From a virus: DNA of 40,610 nucleotides. The stretch covers positions 1-40,610 of the IMG/VR virus record IMGVR_UViG_3300027987_000164; one strand, given 5' to 3'. Below the pieces are notes generated by a model. The model had not been told where the DNA came from. It searched no databases and was given only the letters and a program-made list of their open reading frames with translations. Shown piece after piece: positions 22,198 through 30,316 of the stretch; positions within the stretch are counted from its first letter, which is position 1; every line of letters starts with the position of its first letter. Both the position numbers and the translations under genes were made by a program.

Positions 22198-22821
22198 ATG
22201 AAACTCAATAAATTAATTGCCGCGCACCGCCCAAAACCCGCCGAAGGTTTTGAGAAAGTGGAGCCAATATCTGTAGATGAGGCCGAAGAACTGCTTGGCC
22301 CGCAAACTCTATTGCCAAGGGCGGAGCACATAAGATACACCAAGCGAACCGTTGTCGAGGATGGGGTTTGGGTAACCCATCCCCAGATTGAAATGCATGA
22401 ATTCCAACTTTGCCTTTGCTGTGGGGGGACGCGGGAAGTCCCTAATTCGGTCACCGGTACCTCCCCCTGTGAAAGCTGTGATAAGGATGATGACGGCAAC
22501 CCCAGCGGGCTTTGGCATGCGCGGGCCTTTAACCGCAGGGTTTACCCCAATCAGGGCAAGGTAATTTCTGATGCTGTACCCCTGACCAATGAAGCCGCGA
22601 TCGCTTTTGAAGCTATTCGTGGGGCTAACCAGGCCCCCGACGTTTCAATCCAATTTATTCAAGCTGAGGCTATGGGTGTGTCCCTGGCCACGTTCCTGTA
22701 TATTCAAAGCGTGGCCGACACTGAAAAGCGCGACATTTTACTGGTTAGGGATGAGCTGCAAGCTACGGCTGACGCGGCGAAAATATCGCTTGATCAGCAC
22801 GTGCTCAACTTGCAGAGTTAA
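22198..22821 (+). CDS. Zinc-ribbon hypothetical protein (207 aa)
   Basis: The last rightward gene. The 207-residue protein has a clear CxxC ... CxxC pair in the middle (CLCCGGTREVP ... SPCESC, about residues 72-100) that can bind zinc. The N-terminal 60 residues are unremarkable; the C-terminal 70 form helices (KRDILLVRDELQATADAAKISLDQH). ATG 22198 has AAGGGG eight bases upstream. It follows the tailspike by nine bases, so it may be a tail chaperone or late accessory. No family recognised. Its TAA ends exactly where the opposing gene's stop begins. Confidence 0.55.
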   Translation: MKLNKLIAAHRPKPAEGFEKVEPISVDEAEELLGPQTLLPRAEHIRYTKRTVVEDGVWVTHPQIEMHEFQLCLCCGGTREVPNSVTGTSPCESCDKDDDGNPSGLWHARAFNRRVYPNQGKVISDAVPLTNEAAIAFEAIRGANQAPDVSIQFIQAEAMGVSLATFLYIQSVADTEKRDILLVRDELQATADAAKISLDQHVLNLQS

Positions 22822-23334
22822 TTACACAATAGCCCGAGGGTTAAACTGAATCAGACTTTTTGCTTGGTGACGGGCATCATCAAGGGCGTTGTGGTAAACC
22901 CCTTCGCGCTTCATTCTAGGCGCCCCTGCCATCACCGTTCGATAGCATCGATCCCTGAAATCGAAGGGGCATTTTAACCCACACTTGCGGTAAGCGTGCA
23001 TGAGTATGGCGTTATCGAAAGCGGAGCCGTTGCCCCAGACTTTGGCCTTTGGGGGCAAAAAGTTTGTAAACTGCTCCAGAACAAGTGCCAGACTTTCGCC
23101 CTTTTCGTTAAAAACCGCTCTTGCTTCTTCGCTCTGCCGCTCCCACCAATCCAGGGTGTCTTGACTCGTTGTAAGCCCGGCATCCAGGCAGCTTTGTTTA
23201 TCAACTACTTTGTAAAAGCCAGGGGCTGGGCTGACCCCTTCCCGGTTAAATTGCACTGCGCCGATTGATACAATGACAGCGGTGGGGCAGTTGTCGAGGG
23301 TTTCCAGGTCTACCATTACATGGCCGTAAGCCAT
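22822..23334 (-). CDS. DEDDh 3'-5' exonuclease (RNase AS / Rv2179c-like)
   Basis: Removes nucleotides from 3' ends; related proteins act on RNA or DNA. The 170-residue protein has the DEDDh set: D9 and E11 (VDLET), D107 (GSAFDNAIL), H148 and D153 (YHNALDDARHQA). Spacing and the text SAFDxxIL ... YHNALDDA match the short RNase AS-like branch (DUF5051) more than DnaQ proofreading subunits. AAGGAA eight bases before ATG sets the start. It is the last gene of the leftward block, 11 bases after the MazG-like gene, with no visible terminator before the opposing gene. Confidence 0.85.
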   Translation of the reverse strand: MAYGHVMVDLETLDNCPTAVIVSIGAVQFNREGVSPAPGFYKVVDKQSCLDAGLTTSQDTLDWWERQSEEARAVFNEKGESLALVLEQFTNFLPPKAKVWGNGSAFDNAILMHAYRKCGLKCPFDFRDRCYRTVMAGAPRMKREGVYHNALDDARHQAKSLIQFNPRAIV

Positions 23335-23345
23335 ATTAAATTTCC

Positions 23346-23882
23346 TTAGTAGGCTTTCGTGTTGTCGTTAACTTGGTGGTCGGGGCGGGTTTTGTTGTAT
23401 TCCAATTTTTCATTCACTGCCCCGCGGAGGTCGTATGCTTCCTCTTGGCATATTTGGAAAATCCCACTTATAGCGTAGCCAATCTGCGTGACCACAAGAC
23501 TCACCATCCCCATATCGTGTAAGCGCCCCAATTTTACTAATTCATCGACCAACCCGAAGTGACGGGCGGCTAAGCTATTTTTTATAGACCAGGTATTAGG
23601 CCAGGTGCTGGGTACTTTGACTTCTTTAAGGTCATACCCAAACCCTTCTGCCCAATCCAGTAGCCGAATAAAAAAATCGGCCATTTCCACCTCTGCCATT
23701 TTCCGGTGGGGGAGATGGTCGTCCGGGGCATTTTTGCGATCACCTTGGGTGCCCTCGCAAATTTCTGTGTTTGCCAGTTGCAGGGCTTCAATGGGGCAGC
23801 GATTTTTACCTTCCCACCACTTCGCGTAGTTAAGCCCGTGGATTTTCTTGGCCAGTGCTACTATTTCATCAATTGAGTACAT
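23346..23882 (-). CDS. MazG-like nucleotide pyrophosphohydrolase
   Basis: Members of this all-alpha family hydrolyse NTPs, dNTPs or alarmones to monophosphates; phage versions are thought to tune nucleotide pools or the stringent signal. In this 178-residue protein E40, E43, E66 and D69 (NTEICEG ... EVEMADFFIRLLD) form the metal-binding pattern. DDHLPHR between the helices is characteristic of the family in phages. GAGGGG precedes the ATG and the start overlaps the helicase end by 22 bases. It belongs to the nucleotide/replication cluster. Confidence 0.78.
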   Translation of the reverse strand: MYSIDEIVALAKKIHGLNYAKWWEGKNRCPIEALQLANTEICEGTQGDRKNAPDDHLPHRKMAEVEMADFFIRLLDWAEGFGYDLKEVKVPSTWPNTWSIKNSLAARHFGLVDELVKLGRLHDMGMVSLVVTQIGYAISGIFQICQEEAYDLRGAVNEKLEYNKTRPDHQVNDNTKAY

Positions 23883-25393
23883 GAGGTCCCCTCAAATTCC
23901 TCGGCTTCCGCCATAAGTGCTTTTAATAAACGTGATTGGGTGACATCTTTTTCACACAGCCGGGGATATATTCGCTCCTCCACTGTCCCGGCGGCCTCGA
24001 ACATATGCAAGGTAACTTTAGACGCCGGGTTCCCTTGACGCCACACTCGCCCAATAAATTGCTGAAGCACCTCCAGGTCATAAGTTAACGTGTAAGTAGC
24101 AATGTGCTTGCACGCTTTTTGTAAATTAAGGCCCATCGAAATGCTTGTTAAATTGCCGAATAGTAGTTCAATCTTCCCTGCGTTCCAATCCTTTTGGAGC
24201 TTGTCTGGGTCCTTTTGATCCTTGAATATTACCGCCTGGGGAAAGCGCTTTTTTAACTTTTCCAGGTCGTGATTAAACACATAAGCCAATAGCAATGGCT
24301 GGCCCTGCAAACCATCAACTAAATCTTCAAGCGCGTCTAACTTAGCATCGTGCAAATCAAACCATTCCCGAACCCCCCTCGACCTGAGAGCGCGGGCGAT
24401 TAGCTTTTCTAGGTCGTCCGTGTGAATGTCGTTTTTATAAAGCGCCCCATTGCACACTTGGAGACACTTAATTTGAGCGGCCGCCGCCGTGGGCGCTGAT
24501 ACACCTTCACCCCTAATGGTTGTGTACATATCATCCTCAAGCTGCTTATACAGCTTAAAAATTTTATCTGGCAGTTCAAACTTAATGTGATTGTAGGCAA
24601 GTTCTGGCTTTTTAGCGCTGCCCTCCCCCTCCAGGCGCAGCATTAAGGGTTTCACCGCCTCGTAAATCTGCTCTTCGGCGCCGTCGCGCAAATTCCAGTC
24701 GTAGCCATTAAAACCTAGCGTCATGTACTTATTTCTAAAGTGGGTAACGTACTTACCCAGACATGCCCCTTCATCGAGTGCATAACATTCACCGAATAAG
24801 TTTTCCAGGTGACGGGGTGCGGGAGTCGCAGTTAGTCCCCAACGGGTTTGGAAGAGCGACACAATCTGCTTAATCGCCCTAAACCGGTCAGTATTGACAT
24901 TCTTTAATTTGCTGAGTTCATCCCAAATAATAGTGTCAAAACCGTAAGCCTTAAATTTTTTAGTATCAACAATTATTTTAGCCTTCCCAGTTAGTTTTGA
25001 CTTTACTTTCTGCCAGTCAATTAACCACTTAAGGCCCTCGTAGTTGATAATGTAGACATCAACCTCTTTTTGCAGGTTTTCAAATTTATCTTTGCCCCAC
25101 AATAAGGTGTGCGTGAGCGTGGAGGTTTGCTCCCACTTGTTAATCTCCTGCCCCCAAACCATACGCGCCGCGTAGGTAGTGGTAACTACCAAAACTTTCT
25201 GGCCAAGGCCCCCTCGTCGTATGTCTTGAAGTGCCATTAATGAGGCACTGGTTTTACCCTCGCCGGGGTCGAGCAAAAGGCCCGCGCAGGGCTGCTCTCT
25301 CAAGTACTTTCTTCCGCGCTTTTGTAGTGGCGACGGTTCCCAACGCGCTAAAGACGACGTTGAACGCCTCTTCTTCATTGTCGCAAGTTTCAA
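23861..25393 (-). CDS. SNF2/DEAD-like superfamily 2 helicase
   Basis: An ATP-driven DNA translocase for replication or recombination. The 510-residue protein shows Walker A at 42-48 (DPGEGKT), the DExx box as DEL at 158-160 (IIWDELSKLKN), motif III LTATPAP (187-193) and motif VI FIGRVWRQGN near residue 465, the order expected of SNF2-type SF2 enzymes. I keep a TTG start (25393), which has GAGAGGG seven bases upstream; ATG at 25378 is the alternative and shortens it by five residues. Its first 140 bases overlap the VRR-NUC gene in another frame, so the two enzymes are probably made and used together. Confidence 0.85.
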   Translation of the reverse strand: MKLATMKKRRSTSSLARWEPSPLQKRGRKYLREQPCAGLLLDPGEGKTSASLMALQDIRRGGLGQKVLVVTTTYAARMVWGQEINKWEQTSTLTHTLLWGKDKFENLQKEVDVYIINYEGLKWLIDWQKVKSKLTGKAKIIVDTKKFKAYGFDTIIWDELSKLKNVNTDRFRAIKQIVSLFQTRWGLTATPAPRHLENLFGECYALDEGACLGKYVTHFRNKYMTLGFNGYDWNLRDGAEEQIYEAVKPLMLRLEGEGSAKKPELAYNHIKFELPDKIFKLYKQLEDDMYTTIRGEGVSAPTAAAAQIKCLQVCNGALYKNDIHTDDLEKLIARALRSRGVREWFDLHDAKLDALEDLVDGLQGQPLLLAYVFNHDLEKLKKRFPQAVIFKDQKDPDKLQKDWNAGKIELLFGNLTSISMGLNLQKACKHIATYTLTYDLEVLQQFIGRVWRQGNPASKVTLHMFEAAGTVEERIYPRLCEKDVTQSRLLKALMAEAEEFEGTSCTQLMK

Positions 25394-25616
25394 CTATATA
25401 CCCTCTCGATCTTAGGTTTTGGTGAATTGCTGCCTGTAATGGGCTAGGCTTTTCGCCTTCCCGTTTAAATTCAATGAACACTGAAACGCCACCCCAGCAC
25501 AGAAAAAGCCTGTCGGGGTAGCCCTTTTGCTTGATTTTTATGCTCGGCGTGAGCAGCCACTCCTCGATTTTTTTACAGGCTGGCCGCTCTACCTTACTTT
25601 CGCGGGACAGGTTCAT
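25254..25616 (-). CDS. VRR-NUC domain nuclease
   Basis: A small restriction-fold nuclease of the type that phages often pair with an SNF2 helicase; the human member of the family is FAN1. The 120-residue protein carries the core GxPDR (G32-R36, D35), FIEFKREG with E49 and K51, and Q61 in PSPLQ, matching the catalytic D-ExK-Q pattern. The last 30 residues are basic and lie over the helicase start. No good Shine-Dalgarno is seen before ATG 25616. Presumably resolves branched DNA with the helicase; inference. Confidence 0.85.
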   Translation of the reverse strand: MNLSRESKVERPACKKIEEWLLTPSIKIKQKGYPDRLFLCWGGVSVFIEFKREGEKPSPLQAAIHQNLRSRGYIVETCDNEEEAFNVVFSALGTVATTKARKKVLERAALRGPFARPRRG

Positions 25617-25645
25617 GACAAATATTTAGGCAAAAGGAACAAATC

Positions 25646-25813
25646 TCATAATTGTTCGAGCCTCTTTTGCTGCGACTTTCTGCCAAATAGACTAAAAAAA
25701 TTAAGCGCTGCCCATCGCTTTAAATCAAAAACACAGGGCATAAACTCCAACACGATTGGAACACAGGGGGCCAAGGCGATGGCGAAATAGATTAAAATTA
25801 ATAAGCTAATCAC
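25646..25813 (-). CDS. Small membrane protein (55 aa)
   Basis: A GTG start at 25813 is chosen because GAGGAGG lies eight bases upstream, inside the end of the previous gene; longer versions overlap more and have no ribosome site. The 55-residue product has one hydrophobic span (VISLLILIYFAIALAPCVPIVLEF) and a basic cytoplasmic end (FSLFGRKSQQKRLEQL). Eight-base overlap with the previous gene implies coupling. Function unknown; lysis timing, exclusion or membrane anchoring are open. Confidence 0.5.
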   Translation of the reverse strand: MISLLILIYFAIALAPCVPIVLEFMPCVFDLKRWAALNFFSLFGRKSQQKRLEQL

Positions 25814-26138
25814 TGTAAGCGCCCTCCTCTGGCTCATAGGGGGCGTAAGTTTCTGTGAACAGCAGAGGCGTGCGAACACAAAAGTCACCATTTTGGCGCC
25901 TTACAACGAAATCACCGGGGTGAGCCCTTGGTTGCCCAATGGGAAGAACTGTGGGTATAAATATGGAAAGCCCGTTGTACTCAGACTCTGGCGCGTCCTT
26001 GCGGCTGCTGTTAACCCAATTAACAATGGTTTCCGCCACTTCCCTTTGTTGCTCGGGATCTGGGCAGATAATGAACTCCGCCGCTTCGATTACAACCGGG
26101 CGCTTAACGTATTTTTTGACTAATAGATTCTCGTTCAT
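25806..26138 (-). CDS. Conserved phage protein of unknown function (110 aa)
   Basis: The ends KKYVKRPVVIEAAEF and HPGDFVVRRQNGDFCVRTPLLFTETYAPYEP fit a common phage pattern 'KKPVVIEA ... PGDWIVxxxxGEFYxxxPxxFxxTYEP' found in many tailed phages and prophages, for which no role is settled. 110 residues, mostly beta, no membrane segment. ATG 26138 is preceded by GGAGCTGTAAACC. It lies between the membrane protein and the PD-(D/E)XK nuclease in the replication cluster. Confidence 0.65.
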   Translation of the reverse strand: MNENLLVKKYVKRPVVIEAAEFIICPDPEQQREVAETIVNWVNSSRKDAPESEYNGLSIFIPTVLPIGQPRAHPGDFVVRRQNGDFCVRTPLLFTETYAPYEPEEGAYSD

Positions 26139-26151
26139 GGTTTACAGCTCC

Positions 26152-26886
26152 TTAGTATTTACATTGACCGCCACCGTTGGCCGCGTTGACCTTCCGGTAA
26201 TGGCACCAGTTACAAAATTTATTCGCCCTCGGGGGAAACTTCGTTGCTTTCAACATAGGGGCAACTCGTCTGTCCCACAGTTTAATTAATCTCGGCAAAT
26301 CCGCACGGGTAAACTCCAAGCCTTTCTCTGGGTAAATATAACCCGAATCGAGGTAATACAAATAACATTTCAGATTCTCAATATCTGGGCGTTGCAAAAA
26401 CGTAGCCAGGGCATAAAGTTCCAGCTGCTCCATATAGTCCGCGGCGGAGTCTTGTCGAAATTTTCCGGTTTTCCAATCCCGCAAAATACCCAAACCATTC
26501 TCAGCCTGGAGAAAGTCTACTTTAACGCGGGTAGCGCAGTTTTGCCAATCAAACCAATCTGCAATTTCCCAGTCGCTCGTAAAGCCCCAGTTTTCCTCGA
26601 TCGCAATTAAGTCAGTCTTTTTGTAAGCCCGGCGCGCATCTTTGAAAACTTCCTTAAATTTTTCCAGGCACGCGGGCATTTTTTGTATTTCGCTTTTTAC
26701 GTACTGCTCGGCCTTGGTGTGAGCCTCTATACCTCGCTCAAGGTGTGGGTTTTTCGGCTCTTCGATTTTGTCGATAAATTTCAGCTTTGCTTTAAGTGGG
26801 CACTGTTTAAAAGTGCTGTACCGGCTATAGCTCCAACTTTTAATAAGGGGCTCGCCCTCTGGCTTGGCTTTAATTGCTTTTTTCAT
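26152..26886 (-). CDS. Cas4/RecB-like PD-(D/E)XK nuclease
   Basis: A 244-residue nuclease of the RecB-like family, probably acting in end processing or recombination. Y20-P30 (YSRYSTFKQCP) is the usual N-terminal Cys motif, H55 lies in IEAHTKAE, D124 in KVDFL, D137 and K139 in RDWKTGK, and Q154 in QLELYA. C29, C225, C228 and C242 (CNWC ... QC) form a likely iron-sulphur site as in Cas4 and AddB. ATG 26886 is chosen over TTG 26892 for AGGGG upstream. Start overlaps the polymerase end by 17 bases. Confidence 0.85.
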   Translation of the reverse strand: MKKAIKAKPEGEPLIKSWSYSRYSTFKQCPLKAKLKFIDKIEEPKNPHLERGIEAHTKAEQYVKSEIQKMPACLEKFKEVFKDARRAYKKTDLIAIEENWGFTSDWEIADWFDWQNCATRVKVDFLQAENGLGILRDWKTGKFRQDSAADYMEQLELYALATFLQRPDIENLKCYLYYLDSGYIYPEKGLEFTRADLPRLIKLWDRRVAPMLKATKFPPRANKFCNWCHYRKVNAANGGGQCKY

Positions 26887-28879
26887 ACTCAATAACCCCT
26901 TTTTTGTCGTAAGTAATCATTTCACCCCAATTCGTCAAACTTATGTCGCCCTCTGATAGCATGGGCACTCGGGTTTCGATTGATTCCATTTGTAATCTCT
27001 GGACCTCCATGGCTTCTGGCAAGTCCTCAACGGGGGCGCTTGATAAAATCTGATCGTACACTTGTAGTTCCATTCTCCACTCAGGGTTTATGCTCTTAAA
27101 AGCCCGGTAAACGCGAATCATAGCCTCCTTTGTGATGTCAGCAGCGGAGCCTTGAATCAGGTGGTTGACCATTTTGTATTCCCATGTGCGCCACTCACCA
27201 TTGACTTTCGAGGGCTTCTCGCAATAAATTAACCGGCCCCCCCAAGTTCTGGCTGGCTGGCCTTTGGCCGCTCGGTTGGCCATGTCCGCATACATTTTTT
27301 TAACGCCGGGGAACACCTGATTTAAAATCGTCTCTTTAAGTTCCTTGGCAACTTCCTTGGGCAAATCAGTTTCTTTAGCCAGCAGTGGGATACCCTTAGC
27401 GTAAATAATCCCCAAATTAATAATTTTAATCGGCTTTCGCTCAAAGTTCCGCCCCAGTTTGGCCAGCTCTGCCTGTGCCTCGTCGTGTACATCCGCCCAG
27501 GGGTTACGCTGATAAATTTCTAAAATCTTACCGCCGTCAAAGTGGGCCAGCGTGCGCGGCTCCTGCTGGGAATAGTCGCGGTCGATAAAAACCCTTCCCT
27601 CACCGGGGATAATATAGCCCCGAACCACCGGTAAGTTTGGTAACCCTTTAATGGGCCGGCGAGGCAGGCCCTTGCCCTTGGCTTGGTCTGAAAACAAGGG
27701 TTGAAAGGTATTAGGTATGTTCAAAAAGTTTGGCTTTGTGCTCGATGGTCGGCCCGTGCGGGTTCCCATGGTAACCTTCCCGCGCTCGACTTTGGTTTGG
27801 TTCCACTGAGTGTATATTTTACCTCCGCTGGCTTGGGCCGATTCAAGCCAGGGTTTCATAAAGGTGGAAAGGCACGTTTGCAGTTGGGAGCGGTAGCGAA
27901 GCACAGCGCGCAGCTGTTTGTCAGTCACCGCTGCGTCAAGACTGCCCTTCGCGGTTGAGGGCTTGCCGGTCTTTTCTGTGCGCTCCATTTTTGACTCGTC
28001 GACAAACCCGGAGGCGGTCAGCGCGTTGGTAAATTCTTTGGGTGAGTTTAGGTTAGTATCCGGGGGGCAGGCGAGTTTCTTAATAACCCATGATTCAATC
28101 ATGGCCGCCCATATTTCGTAGTTTTCCACTTCCCGCGCCAGGCGCTCAGTGTCAACATTAACGCCTTGCTGCTCCAACTCCATGAGGATTGGCATTAGGG
28201 CAATTTCGCGCTCATACGCGGCCCCCATCCCTTGGCTGACTATCCATGGGTAAAGCAATTTAAAAAGTTTATACGTGCGGTTGGTGTCCCCGTTAGCGTA
28301 CTTACCCACCAGATCGCCGGGGGCGTAGCCAATATACTTACCCGCGTAATTCTTACCGCCCTTTTTCGGGGTTATTTTAATCCCCTCAATGGGCTGCTTA
28401 GCCACCAGCCAATCTATTACCGCGTCGCGCTCACCGGGGGGCTCACCCAATAAACGCTCGGCGGATTCTTTTAGCCCGATTTGCAGCTGGTGGGGGTCAT
28501 CCAAGAATAGTAAAAACTGAGTGTCATGTAGCTTGGCTTCCGGGTAAATGCCGAACTCCTCTTGCAATATTTCCACGTCGAATTTCGAGTTGTGAAAAAC
28601 AAGGTGCTTGGCTTTTTTGATCTCCGCCTTAAGCACCTTCTTTGCCTCTTTCCAGGTTGTGTTGTTTTTCGTGGGGTGGCCGTAGGCTAAATACTTAGGC
28701 GCCTTCGACCCCCATTTTAAAGAGACCCCGACAGAGGCCGGGGGGTAGTGGGGGCGAGGCTCTATGGGCATTGTCTCGAAGTCAACAGTCAGCAAATCAG
28801 AGGGCAGCTTTACGGCTTTATTGGGCACTCTATTATTCTGACGGGAACTGTCGCGGTTCGACAAACCGAATTTTCGCAT
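26870..28879 (-). CDS. DNA polymerase, family A, with 3'-5' exonuclease
   Basis: The replicative polymerase, 669 residues. The exonuclease domain has D33/E35 (VDFETM), N97/D101 (HNSKFD) and Y194/D198 (YANGD). The polymerase part has GTRTGRPSSTKPNFLNIP (374-391), motif A RDYSQQEPR with D435, motif B K485-IINLGIIYA (485-494) and motif C at 608-610. Position 489 is Leu, equivalent to E. coli residue 762. Motif C reads Y-D-Q where H-D-E is usual; the catalytic Asp is kept. ATG 28879 has AAGGTG upstream. The N-terminal 5' nuclease of bacterial Pol I is absent, as in other phage enzymes. Confidence 0.93.
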   Translation of the reverse strand: MRKFGLSNRDSSRQNNRVPNKAVKLPSDLLTVDFETMPIEPRPHYPPASVGVSLKWGSKAPKYLAYGHPTKNNTTWKEAKKVLKAEIKKAKHLVFHNSKFDVEILQEEFGIYPEAKLHDTQFLLFLDDPHQLQIGLKESAERLLGEPPGERDAVIDWLVAKQPIEGIKITPKKGGKNYAGKYIGYAPGDLVGKYANGDTNRTYKLFKLLYPWIVSQGMGAAYEREIALMPILMELEQQGVNVDTERLAREVENYEIWAAMIESWVIKKLACPPDTNLNSPKEFTNALTASGFVDESKMERTEKTGKPSTAKGSLDAAVTDKQLRAVLRYRSQLQTCLSTFMKPWLESAQASGGKIYTQWNQTKVERGKVTMGTRTGRPSSTKPNFLNIPNTFQPLFSDQAKGKGLPRRPIKGLPNLPVVRGYIIPGEGRVFIDRDYSQQEPRTLAHFDGGKILEIYQRNPWADVHDEAQAELAKLGRNFERKPIKIINLGIIYAKGIPLLAKETDLPKEVAKELKETILNQVFPGVKKMYADMANRAAKGQPARTWGGRLIYCEKPSKVNGEWRTWEYKMVNHLIQGSAADITKEAMIRVYRAFKSINPEWRMELQVYDQILSSAPVEDLPEAMEVQRLQMESIETRVPMLSEGDISLTNWGEMITYDKKGVIEYEKSN

Positions 28880-29034
28880 AGGAAAGCACCTTTTATTTCC
28901 ACTTGTAAGCCGCTTTCAAGGCGGGCGCAAACTCTGTTTTCTTCTGGGCTATGCCGGGGGGTTAAGGCCAAAATAACAATTGCTAAGATAAAGGCCCAAA
29001 TAAGTCCCTCTATTACTGACCAGGGGCTGGGCAT
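28810..29034 (-). CDS. Small single-span membrane protein (74 aa)
   Basis: A 74-residue frame with a hydrophobic segment at residues 8-27 (GLIWAFILAIVILALTP) and a Cys-containing soluble tail. It starts three bases after the stop of the RyR-like gene and overlaps the polymerase start by 70 bases in a different frame. No family. The overlap and weak ribosome site lower confidence, though the membrane segment and its fit in the gene spacing support it. Confidence 0.4.
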   Translation of the reverse strand: MPSPWSVIEGLIWAFILAIVILALTPRHSPEENRVCARLESGLQVEIKGAFLCENSVCRTATVPVRIIECPIKP

Positions 29035-29036
29035 TG

Positions 29037-29384
29037 TTACTCATTTCCGGCAAAAGTTCGTACAATTGAGATAAACAACGCGGCCTTAAGTTGCTGTTCA
29101 GCGGGCAGCTCCAGGTACTCCACCATACAGGGATGCTCCTTTTTCACCTCATCCTTAACAGGCCCGTAGACCCAGCCCGCAGCTTCTTTTTCCCGCAGCC
29201 AGTTATTGTGAGTGTCCCAAGGCTTAGAGTCTGGGTTAGTCATGTGAAACTGAACCCCGTTAATAGCACTCTCTTTCTGCCAGTCGGGCGCGCCCTGCCA
29301 GCTTAGCTGGCTGTTGTCGCCGAGTGTTTCACAATAAGCCCGGTTAGCCTCGTGACAAATTTTTGCAATATCTGAAATATTCAT
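29037..29384 (-). CDS. RyR-domain-like conserved phage protein
   Basis: A 115-residue protein of a widespread phage family: ICHEANRAYCETLGDNSQLSWQGAPDWQKESAINGV ... HNNWLREKEAAGWVYGPVKDEVKKEHPCMVEYLELPAEQQLKA in outline. The segment W-x-x-GPVKD-x-x-K-EHPC and LPxEQQxKA matches the RyR domain first defined in ryanodine receptors. Its role in phages is unknown to me. ATG 29384 with a CAGGAG site upstream. Lies before the polymerase gene. Confidence 0.8.
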   Translation of the reverse strand: MNISDIAKICHEANRAYCETLGDNSQLSWQGAPDWQKESAINGVQFHMTNPDSKPWDTHNNWLREKEAAGWVYGPVKDEVKKEHPCMVEYLELPAEQQLKAALFISIVRTFAGNE

Positions 29385-29420
29385 AGTATTCTCCTGAGTT
29401 AATTTTAACAGCTAATGTGC

Positions 29421-29771
29421 TTAGGTTAAGAAAAACGCCCGCTTCTTGTTGATGTCAACCTCCACGCTGGAGCCGTCGTTGAAATAAAAATCAATAAACC
29501 CCAAATGGGCGAGGGAGTCGTCGACTCGCGAAAAGTCGTGGGTTAAATAATCATCAATAAATCTCTGCCACAGTCCTTCAAATTTATAGAACTTGTCTTC
29601 TTGGTAGTCTTCCCCAACTGGGCCGTCGTAGTACTTCGCAATTTCCGCCAAAAAACTTTTTGCTAAGGGCGTAGGCTCGTTGATTGGGTCAGTCTCACTT
29701 ACCGGAAAAAGCGCTCGCTCTTCCGGCGAAAATTCCGGGGCCTCGGTTTGGGGGTTGCTATCTTCGTTCAT
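29421..29771 (-). CDS. Hypothetical acidic protein (116 aa)
   Basis: 116 residues with a disordered acidic start and a folded-looking second half (YKFEGLWQRFIDDYLTHDF ... LGFIDFYFNDGSSVEVDINKKRAFFL). No known family. ATG 29771 has AGGAG nine bases upstream within a GATCGAAACCATG context shared with several neighbours. It overlaps the HNH gene end by 14 bases. Function unknown. Confidence 0.6.
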   Translation of the reverse strand: MNEDSNPQTEAPEFSPEERALFPVSETDPINEPTPLAKSFLAEIAKYYDGPVGEDYQEDKFYKFEGLWQRFIDDYLTHDFSRVDDSLAHLGFIDFYFNDGSSVEVDINKKRAFFLT

Positions 29772-30123
29772 GGTTTCGATCTCCTGTGATTTTTAACGGG
29801 TTATCCCGTCGTTTGATGTTTTCCAGCCCGGTGACTGGCTCTAAGTGGTTCGGGTTAACGCAAAGCGTGTTGCGGCATAAGTGGTCCAACTCCAGGCCAT
29901 TGGCTTTTCCTAATGGGCGTACGAAAAAATCGTACGTAAACCTGTGACCTAAAAATCGGATATTCCAACACCAAAGCCTTGAGTAGCCCTTATTGCTAAC
30001 ATGGCTGTCTAAAATCCAGCAGCCATAAAAAGGGCAAATTTCTATTTTCTCAACTACATGGGCAGGTAACAAATTAATGTTGTAAACCTGCTCTTGCAGT
30101 TGTTCAATGCTCAGCCGCCCCAT
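29758..30123 (-). CDS. HNH endonuclease
   Basis: A 121-residue HNH nuclease. The motif is complete: D80-H81 (LELDHLC), N90 and H93 (VNPNHLEPVT), followed by ENIKRR. CxxC pairs (C83, C88) may hold a structural zinc. A Trp/Tyr-rich N-terminal half resembles DNA-binding parts of free-standing homing endonucleases of phages. Such genes may spread by cutting relatives lacking them, or help packaging. Position between small genes, away from terminase, favours a homing-type or accessory nuclease. Overlaps the following gene by 13 bases. Confidence 0.82.
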   Translation of the reverse strand: MGRLSIEQLQEQVYNINLLPAHVVEKIEICPFYGCWILDSHVSNKGYSRLWCWNIRFLGHRFTYDFFVRPLGKANGLELDHLCRNTLCVNPNHLEPVTGLENIKRRDNPLKITGDRNHERR

Positions 30124-30305
30124 TTTTCGCGAATCTCCTCCCGCTCCTTCTTCGCCCGTAACCGGTTAAAGCGGGAGTGAATGCGAAGAATTTCTGTCAA
30201 CGGACGTTTTTGTTTTTTGGCCAAGTTGAGGAGTTTTTTGCACTCCTCGTAGTCAGCCCGCATAAGGTTGGTATTAAGCCCAACCCATTTATTTTGATCA
30301 GTCAT
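30111..30305 (-). CDS. Small basic helical protein (64 aa)
   Basis: A 64-residue highly charged protein (LLNLAKKQKRPLTEILRIHSRFNRLRAKKEREEIREKWGG) that looks fully helical and nucleic-acid-binding in composition. No family. ATG 30305, overlapped at its end by the HNH gene. Twelve bases after the next upstream gene. Probably part of the early operon. Confidence 0.5.
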   Translation of the reverse strand: MTDQNKWVGLNTNLMRADYEECKKLLNLAKKQKRPLTEILRIHSRFNRLRAKKEREEIREKWGG

Positions 30306-30316
30306 TTTTCACCACC

